DNA of 64,000 nt from Streptomyces sp. RB17 (GCF_009604455.1 NZ_WEGL01000001.1:1459492-1523491); one strand, 5' to 3'. Shown: positions 23,763 through 33,030, numbered from the stretch's first letter. Made by a program: numbers and translations. Notes: generated from the letters alone by a model not told the origin.

Positions 23763-25286
23763 CTACTTGGTCACCGCGGCCAGTGCGTCCGCCGTGCCGA
23801 AGCCGTAGAAGCCGTTGTAGTTCTTCGCCCCCTCGCACACCGCGTCGACCTTGCCGTCGCCGTTGATGTCGTATGGGTCCGTGCACGGCGTGGCATCGGC
23901 CTCCGCGTACAGCAGCGCCTTGACCAGGGAGGCCGGGGCGTTCGGATGGGTTGACTTGATCAATGCGGCGACACCTGCGACATGCGGCGTCGCCATGGAT
24001 GTACCGGCCATGTAGCCCCACTTGCCGCCCGGCAGCGGGCCCAGGATGAGACCGCTGGTCGCCGGGGGCTCCGGCTTCTGGTAGGCGGTCGAGTCGCCGC
24101 CGGGTGCGGCGATGTCGATCACGCCGAGGCCGTAGTTGGAGAAGGACGACTTCAGGCCCTTCGCGCCGGTCGCCGCGACCGTCACGACGCCCGGCAGCTG
24201 CGTCGGTATGTCGTAGCAGGTGTGCGGGTCGATCACACGGTCCGACGGGGTGCCGTCGTTCGGGGAGACCGGGTCGGTGATCGAGTCGGACGCGAGGTCG
24301 TAGTTCTCGTTGCCGGCCGCGGCGACGTTGACCGTGCCCTTCTTCTCGGCGTACCGCGAGGCCCTCGTGATGGCGTCGACCAGCGCCTTCTGGTCGGGGT
24401 CGGTGGTGCAGTTGAAGTACCACGGGTCGGTGTAATAGCTGTTGTTGGTCACGTCGACGTGGTGCTCGGCCGCCCACACGAAGCCGCAGACCACGGCCTC
24501 GGTGTAGAAGTACCCGTTCGGGTTGGCGACCTTGATGCCGGCCACCTTGACGCCCGGCGCCACGCCCGTGATGCCGACGCCGTTCCTCGCACCCGCGATC
24601 TCACCCGCGACGTGCGTGCCGTGCGGGCTCTCCGAAGCGCTCGGCCGCCAGGCGCCGTCCGTCGTGTCGGGCTTGCCGGACACGCAGTTGACGGAGGCCG
24701 CCCGGTCGAAGTTGGGCGCGATGTCCGGGTGGGTGTCGTCCACACCCGTGTCGATGACCGCGACCGTGACGTCCGGGCTGCCCAGCGTCTTCTCGTGCGC
24801 CTTGTCCGCCTTGACGGCCGGCAGGTCCCACTGCAGCGGCTCCAGCGGGTCCTGTCCCGCCGTCGCCTCGGCGCCGGCCTCGGCGACCTGCTCGGCGCCG
24901 AGCACCTTCGGGGTGCCGACGTCGGTGGTGGACTGGGCGGGCAGCGGCGCGTTCCGCGTGGCACCGGCCGAGTCCACCCCGCGTACCGTGCGGATCTCCT
25001 TGGCGAAGTCCGGGTCGGCGGAATGGACGACGATCACGCCGATCTGGTCGTACGCGATCACCACGGAACCGCCGGCCCGGGTGATCGCCTGCTGTACGTG
25101 CGCCGAGATGCCGTTCCCGGGGCGGACGTTGACGACATAGCTGAGCGCGGTCCCGTCGGCAGTGGCAGCCGGGGTGTTGTCCGCCGCGGACGCGGTGACG
25201 TTCGGCAGGAACGCCAGGGCCGTGGCCAGGGCCATCCCGGCCGGGATCGCGAGGGCGCGGCGCAAGCGCGGCTTGGGCGCTGTCAT
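23763..25286 (-). CDS. Secreted S8 (subtilisin-family) serine protease, first of a tandem pair
   Basis: The 507-aa preproenzyme has a signal peptide (about residues 1-34: KPRLRRALAIPAGMALATAL then FLPNVTASA), a propeptide to about residue 140, then the catalytic domain. The triad lies in VIDTGVDDTHPDI (Asp), SPHGTHVAGEIAG (His) and GTSMATPHVAG (Ser), with the oxyanion Asn in TNNSYY. After the Ser helix there is an EF-hand-like loop, DINGDGKVD (near residue 475). Four cysteines could form disulfides. Its neighbour at 25366 is a close paralogue in the same orientation, 79 bp upstream, so they probably arose by tandem duplication. It is expected to be extracellular and matured by propeptide removal. 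Confidence 0.93.
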   Translation of the reverse strand: MTAPKPRLRRALAIPAGMALATALAFLPNVTASAADNTPAATADGTALSYVVNVRPGNGISAHVQQAITRAGGSVVIAYDQIGVIVVHSADPDFAKEIRTVRGVDSAGATRNAPLPAQSTTDVGTPKVLGAEQVAEAGAEATAGQDPLEPLQWDLPAVKADKAHEKTLGSPDVTVAVIDTGVDDTHPDIAPNFDRAASVNCVSGKPDTTDGAWRPSASESPHGTHVAGEIAGARNGVGITGVAPGVKVAGIKVANPNGYFYTEAVVCGFVWAAEHHVDVTNNSYYTDPWYFNCTTDPDQKALVDAITRASRYAEKKGTVNVAAAGNENYDLASDSITDPVSPNDGTPSDRVIDPHTCYDIPTQLPGVVTVAATGAKGLKSSFSNYGLGVIDIAAPGGDSTAYQKPEPPATSGLILGPLPGGKWGYMAGTSMATPHVAGVAALIKSTHPNAPASLVKALLYAEADATPCTDPYDINGDGKVDAVCEGAKNYNGFYGFGTADALAAVTK

Positions 25287-25365
25287 GGGTCAGTTCTCTC
25301 CAGTTCGTTCGCGACTACGAGCGTGCCGTGCGGGAAGTCCACGAGGAGTACGGCGACTTGGCCGG

Positions 25366-26895
25366 CTACTTGACCGCGCGCAGCGCGTCGACGACGCCGT
25401 AGCCGTAGAAGCCGTTGACGCGCTTGCCGCCGACGCAGGTCGCGTCCACGACCCCGTCACCGTTGCCGTCGTAGGGACCGCTCGGGCAGCCCGGGTTGTC
25501 CGCCTCGGCCTTCAGCAGGGCCTGCAGCTGGGCCGGAGTGGCGTTCGGATGGGCCGACTTCAGCAGCGCGGCCACCGCGGCCACGTGCGGGGAGGCCATC
25601 GAGGTGCCCTGGAGGAAGCCGTACTGGTCGTTCGGCAGCGTGGACAGGATGCGGCCGTTCTTCGACGGTGTGTCCGGGATCTGGTACTTGTCGCCGCCCG
25701 GCCCCGCCACGTCGATCACGCCCTGGCCGTAGCTGGAGTAGTACGACTTGGCGCCCTTCACGCCCACCGCGCTCACGGTCACCACACCGGGCAGCTGGGT
25801 CGGCACGTCGAAGCACTTGTGCGGGTCGACCGTGCGGGTCGTGGCCGTCGAGTCGTCGGGGCTGGAGGCGTCCACGAGCGCGTGCGCGTCCAGGTCGTCG
25901 TTGGAGTTGCCCGCGGCGGCCACATTGAGCGTGCCCTTGCGCTGTGCATACAGCTGGGCTCTATTGACCGCGTCAACAATGGCACGTTGATCCGGATCAT
26001 CCATGCAGTTGTACAGCCACGGATCAACGTAGTAGCTGTTGTTGGTGACCTGGATGCCGTGGTCGGCGGCGAACACGAAGGCGCAGACCACGCTCTCCGG
26101 GTAGAACAGCTGTGTCGAGTCCGGCTGGGCCACCGTGATGCTCGCGACCTTCACGCCCGGCGCCACACCGGCCACGCCTATGCCGTTGCGGGCCGCGGCT
26201 ATCTCACCGGCCACATGGGTGCCGTGGTAGTGGTCGGCGTCCGCCGGGCGCCACGCGCCGTACGTCGTGTCCGCCTTGCCGCTCACGCAGTTCGCCGACT
26301 GGGAGGCCGAGAAGTTCGGGGCGATGTCCGGGTGGGTGTCGTCCACGCCGGTGTCGATCACACCGACGGTCACGCTCCTGCTGCCCGGGTTGATCCGCGC
26401 GGCCCGGTCGGCGCCGATCGCCCGCAGGTCCCACTGGTCCGCCTCCAGCGGCTCCTCGCCCGGGGCAGCGGCCTGGGAGAGCCTCGCGGCCTCCGTCTTC
26501 GACAGGACCTGCACCGCGCCCTCGTCGGTCGTCCCCGCGGCACTCAGCGGCGCGGTACGCGTGGCGCCCGCCGAGTCCACCCCGCGCACCGCGCGCATCC
26601 GCGCGGCGAAGTCCGCCGTCGCCGAGTGGGCGACGATCACGCCGATCCTGTCGTAACTGGCCACGACGGAGCCGCCGTTGCGGACGATCTCCCGCTGCAC
26701 GGACTCGATCGTGCGGTGATCCGTACGGGTGTTGACCACGTACGCGAGGTTCGGACCGTCGTCCGCAGCCCGCACCGCGCCGGCCGTGGCGGGAGCAGCC
26801 GAGGCGGACGTCGGCAGGAAGCCGAGCGAGGCGGTCAGCGACAGCACGAGGGGCACGGCGAGCGCGAGCCGGCGTCTGGAACGCAGATGAACCAT
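25366..26895 (-). CDS. Secreted S8 serine protease, second of the tandem pair
   Basis: The 509-aa paralogue of the downstream protease has the same order: signal peptide (RRRLALAVPLVLSLTASLGF), propeptide, Asp in VIDTGVDDTHPDI, His in YHGTHVAGEIA, Asn in TNNSYY and Ser in GTSMASPHVAA. Its C-terminal calcium-like loop is GNGDGVVD, again preceded by a Cys-Pro segment and followed by a Cys. The short AT-rich patch in mid-gene (about 25965-26040) departs from the surrounding codon use. It lies first in the pair, so a transcript from its promoter may include both. The divergent 261-bp region up to the DUF485 gene contains a long-range inverted repeat. Confidence 0.93.
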   Translation of the reverse strand: MVHLRSRRRLALAVPLVLSLTASLGFLPTSASAAPATAGAVRAADDGPNLAYVVNTRTDHRTIESVQREIVRNGGSVVASYDRIGVIVAHSATADFAARMRAVRGVDSAGATRTAPLSAAGTTDEGAVQVLSKTEAARLSQAAAPGEEPLEADQWDLRAIGADRAARINPGSRSVTVGVIDTGVDDTHPDIAPNFSASQSANCVSGKADTTYGAWRPADADHYHGTHVAGEIAAARNGIGVAGVAPGVKVASITVAQPDSTQLFYPESVVCAFVFAADHGIQVTNNSYYVDPWLYNCMDDPDQRAIVDAVNRAQLYAQRKGTLNVAAAGNSNDDLDAHALVDASSPDDSTATTRTVDPHKCFDVPTQLPGVVTVSAVGVKGAKSYYSSYGQGVIDVAGPGGDKYQIPDTPSKNGRILSTLPNDQYGFLQGTSMASPHVAAVAALLKSAHPNATPAQLQALLKAEADNPGCPSGPYDGNGDGVVDATCVGGKRVNGFYGYGVVDALRAVK

Positions 26896-27156
26896 GGGAT
26901 CTCCACTTCATCCGGATACGAAAACCGCCCGAGACACAGATGGTGCCCGGGCAGGTGCATGACGCGTGGTGCAGGCAGAAGCTAACCCGACGGCTCACCG
27001 ATCAGCAATGACTTGGCAATGGCTCGACAAGACCGCTTGCGAAACAACTCATAGGACTTGAACCGGTCCTCGCGTGGCGCCGTGGACCTTGGACAGGGAG
27101 CGCCAGCACGATCGAGCTCCCCGTCCGTCATTGCTTCCGCAACGCGAGGAGACCCC

Positions 27157-27513
27157 GTGGCCACCGAGACACCGCCCCCCGCCACACCGGGGGCCCCACT
27201 TCCCTCCACCGAGGAGTTCGCCGAGGTGCAGCAGAGTGCGGAGTTCGGCGAACTGCGCCGCGCCCACCGCTCGTTCGCCTTCCCGCTGGCCGTCGCCTTC
27301 ACCGCCTGGTACCTGCTGTACGTGCTGCTCTCCAACTACGCGGGCGGCTTCATGGGCACCAAGGTGGCCGGCAACATCAACGTGGCCCTCGTCCTGGGCC
27401 TCGCCCAGTTCCTCACCACCTTCCTCATCGCCTGGTGGTACGCACGGCACGCCGCCGCGAAGCTCGACCCCAAGGCGGAGGCCATCAAGTCCCGGATGGA
27501 GGGCGGCGCATGA
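27157..27513 (+). CDS. DUF485 family membrane protein (acetate symporter partner)
   Basis: The 118-aa protein has a Pro/Thr-rich start, then two membrane spans (FAFPLAVAFTAWYLLYVLLSNYAG and INVALVLGLAQFLTTFLIAWWYA) separated by a polar loop with GGFMGTKV. This matches DUF485 (YjcH-like) proteins, which occur nearly always beside actP-type symporters. The GTG at 27157 has GCGAGGAG upstream. Its stop overlaps the symporter start (ATGA at 27510-27513), so translation is coupled and the two very likely form one transport system. Confidence 0.92.
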   Translation: MATETPPPATPGAPLPSTEEFAEVQQSAEFGELRRAHRSFAFPLAVAFTAWYLLYVLLSNYAGGFMGTKVAGNINVALVLGLAQFLTTFLIAWWYARHAAAKLDPKAEAIKSRMEGGA

Positions 27514-29129
27514 GCCCCGCGATCACCCTGGCCGCCGGTGCGGCGAGCGACCACCGGACGCTGATCACCACCCTGTTCGCGGTGTTCGTCGCCGCGACCC
27601 TCGTCATCACCGTCTGGGCGGGCCGCCAGACCAGGAACGCCGCCGACTTCTACGCCGGCGGACGCCAGTTCACCGGCTTCCAGAACGGCCTCGCCGTCTC
27701 CGGCGACTACATGTCCGCCGCGTCCTTCCTCGGCATCGCCGGCGCCATCGCCCTGTTCGGCTACGACGGCTTCCTGTACTCCATCGGCTTCCTGGTCGCC
27801 TGGCTCGTCGCCCTGCTCCTGGTCGCCGAACCCCTGCGCAACTCCGGCCGCTACACCATGGGCGACGTGCTGGCCTACCGCATGCGCCAGCGCCCGGTCC
27901 GCACGGCCGCCGGCACCTCCACGATCGTCGTCTCGATCTTCTACCTGCTGGCCCAGATGGCGGGCGCCGGCGTCCTCGTCTCGCTCCTGCTCGGCATCAC
28001 CAGCGACGGCGGCAAGATCGGCATCGTCGCCCTGGTCGGCGTCCTGATGATCGTCTACGTCACCATCGGCGGGATGAAGGGCACCACCTGGGTCCAGATG
28101 GTCAAGGCGGTGCTGCTGATCGCCGGCGCCCTGCTGCTGACCTTCCTGGTCTTGCTGAAGTTCCACTTCAACGTCTCCGACCTGCTCGGCAAGGCCGCCG
28201 ACAACAGCGGCAAGGGCTCGGCGTTCCTCGAGCCCGGCCTGAAGTACGGCGCCACCGGCACCACCAAGCTGGACTTCATCTCCCTGGGCCTCGCCCTGGT
28301 CCTGGGCACCGCGGGCCTGCCGCACATCCTGATCCGCTTCTACACGGTCCCGACCGCAAAGGCCGCCCGCAAGTCGGTCATCTGGGCGATCGGCCTGATC
28401 GGCGCCTTCTACCTGATGACCCTCGCCCTCGGGTTCGGCGCCGCCGCGCTGATCAAACCGGACGAGATCATCGCCTCCAACAAGGCGGGCAACACCGCGG
28501 CACCCCTCCTGGCGCTGCATCTGGGCGGCGTCGACTCCGACTGGGGAGCGATCCTGCTCGCCACCATCTCGGCCGTCGCCTTCGCCACGATCCTCGCGGT
28601 CGTCGCGGGCCTCACCCTGGCCTCGTCGTCCTCCTTCGCCCACGACATCTACGCCAACGTCATCAAGAAGGGGCAGGCCACCGAGAAACAGGAGGTCGGC
28701 GCGGCCCGCTGGGCGAGCGTCGGTATCGGCGCGGTCTCGATCGTCCTCGGCGCCCTGGCCCGCGACCTGAACGTGGCCGGTCTGGTCGCGCTCGCCTTCG
28801 CGGTCGCCGCCTCCGCAAACCTGCCGACCATCCTCTACAGCCTGTTCTGGAAGCGGTTCACCACCTCGGGCGCCCTGTGGTCGATCTACGGCGGCCTGGT
28901 CACCGCGGTCGGCCTGGTGCTGTTCTCCCCGGTCGTCTCCGGCAGCCCGGCCTCGATGTTCCCCGACGTCGACTTCCACTGGTTCCCGCTGGAGAACCCC
29001 GGCATCATCTCCATCCCGGTCGGGTTCCTGCTCGGCGTCGTGGGCACCCTGCTGTCCAAGGAGGTCCCGGACGCCGGCAAGTACGCCGAACTGGAGGTGC
29101 GGTCCCTGACCGGCACCGGGGCACACTGA
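27510..29129 (+). CDS. actP: Cation/acetate symporter (SSS family, ActP-like)
   Basis: This 539-aa sodium:solute symporter has about 13 membrane helices. Family features include FYAGGRQFTGFQNGLAVSGDYMSAASFLG near residues 48-75 and the LPHILIRFYTVPTAKAARKS segment typical of the acetate/pyruvate group. The coupled DUF485 gene upstream also marks the ActP branch. It is expected to take up short monocarboxylates with Na+. The GGAGGGCGGCGC site overlaps the previous gene's end. A 12-bp hairpin follows the stop. Substrate (acetate, propionate or pyruvate) is not settled by sequence. Confidence 0.92.
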   Translation: MSPAITLAAGAASDHRTLITTLFAVFVAATLVITVWAGRQTRNAADFYAGGRQFTGFQNGLAVSGDYMSAASFLGIAGAIALFGYDGFLYSIGFLVAWLVALLLVAEPLRNSGRYTMGDVLAYRMRQRPVRTAAGTSTIVVSIFYLLAQMAGAGVLVSLLLGITSDGGKIGIVALVGVLMIVYVTIGGMKGTTWVQMVKAVLLIAGALLLTFLVLLKFHFNVSDLLGKAADNSGKGSAFLEPGLKYGATGTTKLDFISLGLALVLGTAGLPHILIRFYTVPTAKAARKSVIWAIGLIGAFYLMTLALGFGAAALIKPDEIIASNKAGNTAAPLLALHLGGVDSDWGAILLATISAVAFATILAVVAGLTLASSSSFAHDIYANVIKKGQATEKQEVGAARWASVGIGAVSIVLGALARDLNVAGLVALAFAVAASANLPTILYSLFWKRFTTSGALWSIYGGLVTAVGLVLFSPVVSGSPASMFPDVDFHWFPLENPGIISIPVGFLLGVVGTLLSKEVPDAGKYAELEVRSLTGTGAH

Positions 29130-29140
29130 CCTTCGTACGA

Positions 29141-29183
29141 CGGCCGCGTCGTGACGGGACTGTAGGGTCCTACGACGCGGCCG
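29141..29183 (+). terminator. 12-bp hairpin after the acetate symporter gene
   Basis: CGGCCGCGTCGT (29141-29152) pairs with ACGACGCGGCCG (29172-29183). Flanking TACGAC/GTCGTA bases extend the stem with a small bulge. It begins 11 nt after the symporter stop. Confidence 0.7.
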
Positions 29184-29285
29184 TGTCGTACCTCGTCGGA
29201 TCGAGCCGCTGTGGTTGTCAGTGCTGTCACGTAGGCTCGCACGTGACGGAAAACAAGTGCTCCGGGATCGAGGGAGGGGGCCCAC

Positions 29286-30275
29286 GTGCTCATCGACACC
29301 TACGGCCGGGTGGCCACCGACCTGAGGGTCTCGCTCACCGACCGCTGCAATCTGCGCTGCACGTACTGCATGCCCGAGGAGGGCCTGCAGTGGCTGGCCA
29401 AGCCCGACCTGCTCACCGACGACGAGATCGTCCGCCTCGTCGACATCGCCGTGCGGCTGCTCGGCATCGAGGAGGTCCGCTTCACCGGCGGTGAGCCGCT
29501 GCTGCGCCCCGGCCTGGTCGGCATCGTCGAGCGCGTGGCGGCCCTCGCCCCCCGCCCCCAGATGTCCCTCACCACCAACGGCATCGGCCTCAAGCGCACC
29601 GCGACCGCCCTGAAGGCCGCCGGCCTGGACCGGGTCAACGTCTCCCTGGACACCCTCCGCCCGGAAGTCTTCAAGGCGCTGACCCGCCGCGACCGCCACA
29701 AGGACGTCCTCGAAGGTCTTGAGGCCGCCCGCGAGGCCGGCCTGACCCCCGTCAAGGTCAACACGGTCCTGATGCCGGGCCTGAACGACGACGAGGCCCC
29801 CGACCTGCTGGCCTGGGCCGTGGAGCACGCCTACGAACTGCGCTTCATCGAGCAGATGCCGCTGGACGCCCAGCACGGCTGGAAGCGCGAGGGCATGGTC
29901 ACCGCCGGGGACATCCTGGCCTCCCTGCGCACCCGCTTCGACCTCACCCCCGAGGGCGCCGACGAGCGCGGCTCGGCCCCGGCGGAACGCTGGCTGGTGA
30001 ACGGCGGCCCGCACCGGGTCGGCGTCATCGCCTCGGTCACCCGCCCCTTCTGCGCGGCCTGCGACCGCACCCGCCTCACGGCCGACGGCCAGATACGCAC
30101 GTGTCTCTTCGCGACGGAGGAGACGGACCTGCGCGCAGCCCTGCGCTCCGACGCCCCGGACGAGGAGATCGCCCGCATCTGGAAGCTGGCGATGTGGGGG
30201 AAGAAGGCCGGGGCAGGACTGGACGACCCGTCGTTCGTCCAGCCGGACCGGCCGATGTCGGCGATCGGCGGCTAG
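29286..30275 (+). CDS. moaA: GTP 3',8-cyclase MoaA (molybdenum cofactor synthesis)
   Basis: The 329-aa radical-SAM enzyme has the N-terminal cluster motif CNLRCTYC (about residues 20-27) and the C-terminal cluster motif CAACDRTRLTADGQIRTC (about residues 256-273). The terminal double glycine (SAIGG) needed for activation is present. It converts GTP to 3',8-cyclo-7,8-dihydro-GTP, the first step of molybdopterin synthesis. The GTG at 29286 is preceded by GAGGGAGGGG. No other moa gene is adjacent. Its last 4 bp overlap the convergent 72-aa gene. Confidence 0.97.
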   Translation: MLIDTYGRVATDLRVSLTDRCNLRCTYCMPEEGLQWLAKPDLLTDDEIVRLVDIAVRLLGIEEVRFTGGEPLLRPGLVGIVERVAALAPRPQMSLTTNGIGLKRTATALKAAGLDRVNVSLDTLRPEVFKALTRRDRHKDVLEGLEAAREAGLTPVKVNTVLMPGLNDDEAPDLLAWAVEHAYELRFIEQMPLDAQHGWKREGMVTAGDILASLRTRFDLTPEGADERGSAPAERWLVNGGPHRVGVIASVTRPFCAACDRTRLTADGQIRTCLFATEETDLRAALRSDAPDEEIARIWKLAMWGKKAGAGLDDPSFVQPDRPMSAIGG

Positions 30276-30490
30276 GGCCCTTCGGGATCCTGATAGTCGG
30301 CGAACTTCACGACGTCCTTCAGGAAACCCCGCACCCCGAGGAACTGCGAAAGATGCTCGCGATGCTCCTCGCACGCGAGCCACGTCTTGCGCCGCTCCGG
30401 CGTGTGGATCTTCGGGTTGTTCCACGCCAGCACCCACACGGCAGGGGCACGGCAGCCCTTGGCGGAGCAGATCGGGGTCTCGTCACTCAC
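30272..30490 (-). CDS. Small conserved actinobacterial protein with Cys/His motif
   Basis: The 72-aa protein contains CSAKGC near the N-terminus and a later CEEHREH cluster, giving two Cys plus Cys/His that could bind a metal. A Trp-rich core (VWVLAWNNPKIH) suggests a compact fold. I do not recognise a named domain, although proteins of this sort follow moaA in Streptomyces. It converges on moaA, and the 3' ends overlap by 4 bp. Function unknown. Confidence 0.75.
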   Translation of the reverse strand: MSDETPICSAKGCRAPAVWVLAWNNPKIHTPERRKTWLACEEHREHLSQFLGVRGFLKDVVKFADYQDPEGP

Positions 30491-30547
30491 AGGTTCGTCT
30501 CGGGTTCGTCGTACAGAGGGGGACTGACCGAAGGGGTCCGAACAAGG

Positions 30548-30585
30548 CGACGCCGGGCAGCCACGGGGGGAGCTGCCCGGCGTCG
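30548..30585 (-). terminator. 14-bp hairpin terminator
   Basis: CGACGCCGGGCAGC (30548-30561) pairs perfectly with GCTGCCCGGCGTCG (30572-30585), 10-nt loop. It lies in the 240-bp gap between the DUF3099 gene (stop at 30731, minus) and the start of the 72-aa gene, so it most likely terminates the DUF3099 transcript. Confidence 0.7.
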
Positions 30586-30730
30586 GTCCGTCGCTCCGAC
30601 GGGGGATGCGGAGCGCGTACGCAGTATGTCACGGCTACCCCATCGCCCGGCACTGGAACTACATGATTGATCTGAGCTTTTCCTGAGCTTGGCGGGCGAC
30701 GACGTTCCGCTTCCGGCGTATCCGCCGTGG

Positions 30731-31126
30731 TCACGCGGAGTCGGGCCGTTCACCGTGCGCCGCCGCCGAAGGAGCCGCCGCATCCTTCGGTGCGGAGTCC
30801 GCCTGCGTCTCCTCCGCCTCCCGCGGCGGCGTGATCATCGGCCGCATCGGCGCGGTGATGAACGTCGAGGGCAGGGACGGCGGCCGCTCCCGGCCGGCGT
30901 TCGCGATCACCACGGCGATATAGGGGAGCAGCGCTCCGGCGACGAGCGCCACCATGGCGACGTACCGCTCGACATTCCACAGGGAGACGGCGAGGATCAC
31001 CGACACCGTGCGGATCGTCATCGAGATGACGTACCTGCGCTGCCGGCCGCGTACGTCTTCGGCGAGACCCGTCCGGGCCCCAGTGATCCGGAACACCTGG
31101 ACGCTGCCGCCGTGCTGTTTCCGCAT
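30731..31126 (-). CDS. DUF3099 family membrane protein
   Basis: In this 131-aa protein residues about 10-85 match DUF3099: RRYVISMTIRTVSVILAVSLWNV followed by a second span AMVALVAGALLPYIAVVIANAG, with a conserved Arg/Glu-Arg turn between. The C-terminal 50 residues are disordered and acidic, rich in Pro/Ala/Glu. The ATG at 31126 is supported by GGTGGAATGTG upstream. The family is restricted to actinobacteria and has no known function. Confidence 0.85.
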   Translation of the reverse strand: MRKQHGGSVQVFRITGARTGLAEDVRGRQRRYVISMTIRTVSVILAVSLWNVERYVAMVALVAGALLPYIAVVIANAGRERPPSLPSTFITAPMRPMITPPREAEETQADSAPKDAAAPSAAAHGERPDSA

Positions 31127-31328
31127 CACATTCCACCATCCGCCCGCATCGGACCGTCCCCGATCCTCCCACGTTACGCCGGGGCTGTGCCGCCCACGAG
31201 ACCGGGTCGCCCGCTGCCTGCGGTGACGCCACCGCCCTGCCGCGCACGGGGGAACCCGACATGCGCCGTACGGCCCACCGACCCACACTGGCCCTAATGC
31301 TCACGTCGAGCCGTACGAGGAGGCAGCA

Positions 31329-31616
31329 ATGGGCTGGTTGTGGGCGATCATCGTGGGATTCGTGCTCGGCATCATCGCCAAGGCGGTCATCCCGGGGAAG
31401 CAGCACAGCCCCCTCTGGCTGACGACCATCTGCGGCATGCTCGGCGCCATCGTGGGCAACGCGGTCGCCCGCGCTGTCGGCGTGGCGGCGACCCGCGGCA
31501 TCGACTGGACCCGGCACGCCTTCCAGCTGGTGGCCGCGATCATCATCGTCGCAGCCGTGGACGCCCTCTACATGGCGACGCTGGGCAAGAGGAAGCAGGA
31601 GAGAGCCGGAGCTTAG
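31329..31616 (+). CDS. GlsB/YeaQ/YmgE family membrane protein
   Basis: The 95-aa protein has three hydrophobic segments. The opening (MGWLWAIIVGFVLGIIAKAVIPGKQ) matches the transglycosylase-associated/GlsB family, where the Gly-rich first helix is followed by a PG-containing loop. Family members are stress-induced membrane proteins of unclear biochemical role. GAGGAGGCAGCA precedes the ATG. A strong GC hairpin lies 17 nt after the stop, and tyrS converges on it. Confidence 0.87.
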   Translation: MGWLWAIIVGFVLGIIAKAVIPGKQHSPLWLTTICGMLGAIVGNAVARAVGVAATRGIDWTRHAFQLVAAIIIVAAVDALYMATLGKRKQERAGA

Positions 31617-31632
31617 AAATGCCCTGAGGGAA

Positions 31633-31650
31633 GCGCCCCGAAAGGGGCGC
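31633..31650. terminator. Hairpin terminator within a dispersed intergenic repeat
   Basis: GCGCCCC (31633-31639) pairs with GGGGCGC (31644-31650) around GAAA. It stands between the convergent glsB-like and tyrS genes. The bases that follow (gcgggggcgcggggaactgc) match the segment after the hairpin at 60721-60740, so this is one copy of a repeated Streptomyces intergenic element. Confidence 0.75.
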
Positions 31651-31695
31651 GGGGGCGCGGGGAACTGCCCGCAGACCACCCACGCCCCCACGGCG

Positions 31696-32964
31696 CTACC
31701 CGCCGACGACCTCCACCGCGGCAAGGTTCTTCTTGCCACGCCGCAGCACCAGCCACCGCCCGTCCAGCAGATCCTCGGACGAGGGCACCGCGTCCTCGGA
31801 GGCGACCTTCACGTTGTTCACGTAGGCCCCGCCCTCCTTCACGGTCCGCCGCGCGGCGGACTTGCTGGCGACGAGCCCGACCTCGGCGAACAGGTCGACC
31901 ACGGCACCCAGCTCCGCGACCTGGATGTGCGGCACCTCGGACAGCGCCGCCGCCAGCGTCCGACCGTCCAGCTCCGCCAGCTCGCCCTGCCCGAACAGGG
32001 CGCGCGACGCGGCGATCACCGCGGCCGTCTGGTCGGCGCCGTGCACCAGCGTCGTCAGCTCCTCGGCGAGCGCCCGCTGCGCGGCCCGGACCTGCGGCCG
32101 CTCCTCGGTCTGCCGCTCCAGCTCCTCGATCTCCTCACGGGACCTGAAGCTGAAGATGCGCAGGAACTTCGAGACGTCACGGTCGTCCGCGTTCACCCAG
32201 AACTGGTAGAACGCGTACGGCGTCGTCATCTCCGGGTCGAGCCACACCGTGCCCGACTCGGTCTTGCCGAACTTCGTGCCGTCCGCCTTGGTGATCAGCG
32301 GCGTACCGAGCGCGTGGACCACGGCGTCCGACTCGACCCGGTGGATCAGGTCGGTGCCCGACGTGAGGTTGCCCCACTGGTCGCTGCCGCCCGTCTGCAG
32401 GGTGCAGCCGTACCGGCGGTACAGCTGCAGGAAGTCCATGCCCTGCAGGATCTGGTAACTGAACTCGGTGTAGCTGATGCCCGCGTCGGAGTTCAGCCGC
32501 CGGGAGACGGCCTCCTTGGCGATCATCTTGTTGACCCGGAAGTGCTTGCCGATGTCCCGCAGGAACTCGATGGCCGACAGCCCCTGGGTCCAGTCCAGGT
32601 TGTTGACCATGACGGCCGCGTGCGGCCCGTCGAAGTGCAGCAGCGGCTCGATCTGGGCGCGCAGCCGCTCCACCCAGCCGGCCACGACCTCCGGCGCGTT
32701 CAGCGTGCGCTCCGCGGTCGGCTTCGGGTCGCCGATGAGACCGGTGGCACCCCCGACCAGCGCCAGCGGCCGGTTACCGGCCTCCTGGATGCGACGCATC
32801 GTGAGGATCTGCACCAGGTTGCCGAGGTGCAGGCTCGGCGCGGTCGGGTCGAAACCGCAATAGAACGTGACGGGACCGTCCGCGAACGCCTTGCGCAATG
32901 CGTCCTCGTCCGTGGAGAGGGCGATGAGCCCACGCCACTTCAGCTCGTCGACGATGTCCGTCAC
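31696..32964 (-). CDS. tyrS: Tyrosyl-tRNA synthetase
   Basis: This 422-aa class I synthetase has the HIGH-type motif in [13 protein letters not shown] (about residues 42-54) and the KMSKS-type motif in [13 protein letters not shown] (about residues 228-240). [25 protein letters not shown] forms the tyrosine pocket. The C-terminal S4-like RNA-binding domain ([14 protein letters not shown]) is complete. It charges tRNA-Tyr. The GTG at 32964 has GGAG about 11 bases upstream. The 66-bp gap to the TldE gene upstream is too short for a T-box leader, so it may be read from the TldD/E transcript. Confidence 0.97.
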   Translation of the reverse strand: MTDIVDELKWRGLIALSTDEDALRKAFADGPVTFYCGFDPTAPSLHLGNLVQILTMRRIQEAGNRPLALVGGATGLIGDPKPTAERTLNAPEVVAGWVERLRAQIEPLLHFDGPHAAVMVNNLDWTQGLSAIEFLRDIGKHFRVNKMIAKEAVSRRLNSDAGISYTEFSYQILQGMDFLQLYRRYGCTLQTGGSDQWGNLTSGTDLIHRVESDAVVHALGTPLITKADGTKFGKTESGTVWLDPEMTTPYAFYQFWVNADDRDVSKFLRIFSFRSREEIEELERQTEERPQVRAAQRALAEELTTLVHGADQTAAVIAASRALFGQGELAELDGRTLAAALSEVPHIQVAELGAVVDLFAEVGLVASKSAARRTVKEGGAYVNNVKVASEDAVPSSEDLLDGRWLVLRRGKKNLAAVEVVGG

Positions 32965-33030
32965 GGTTCTCGCGTCTCCTTGATGATCTTCGGGCAGTCG
33001 GGTGACACCCGACCACGAACGCCTACGAGG

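Noticed and set aside
27336..30437. A 1033-codon minus-strand open frame opposite actP and moaA
   Set aside because: It is antisense to two well-supported genes with full motifs; composition is low complexity (Gly/Asp/Gln/Val).
31650..33030. T-box leader for tyrS
   Set aside because: Only 66 bp separate tyrS from the preceding gene, too short for a T-box, and no specifier or antiterminator bulge is seen.
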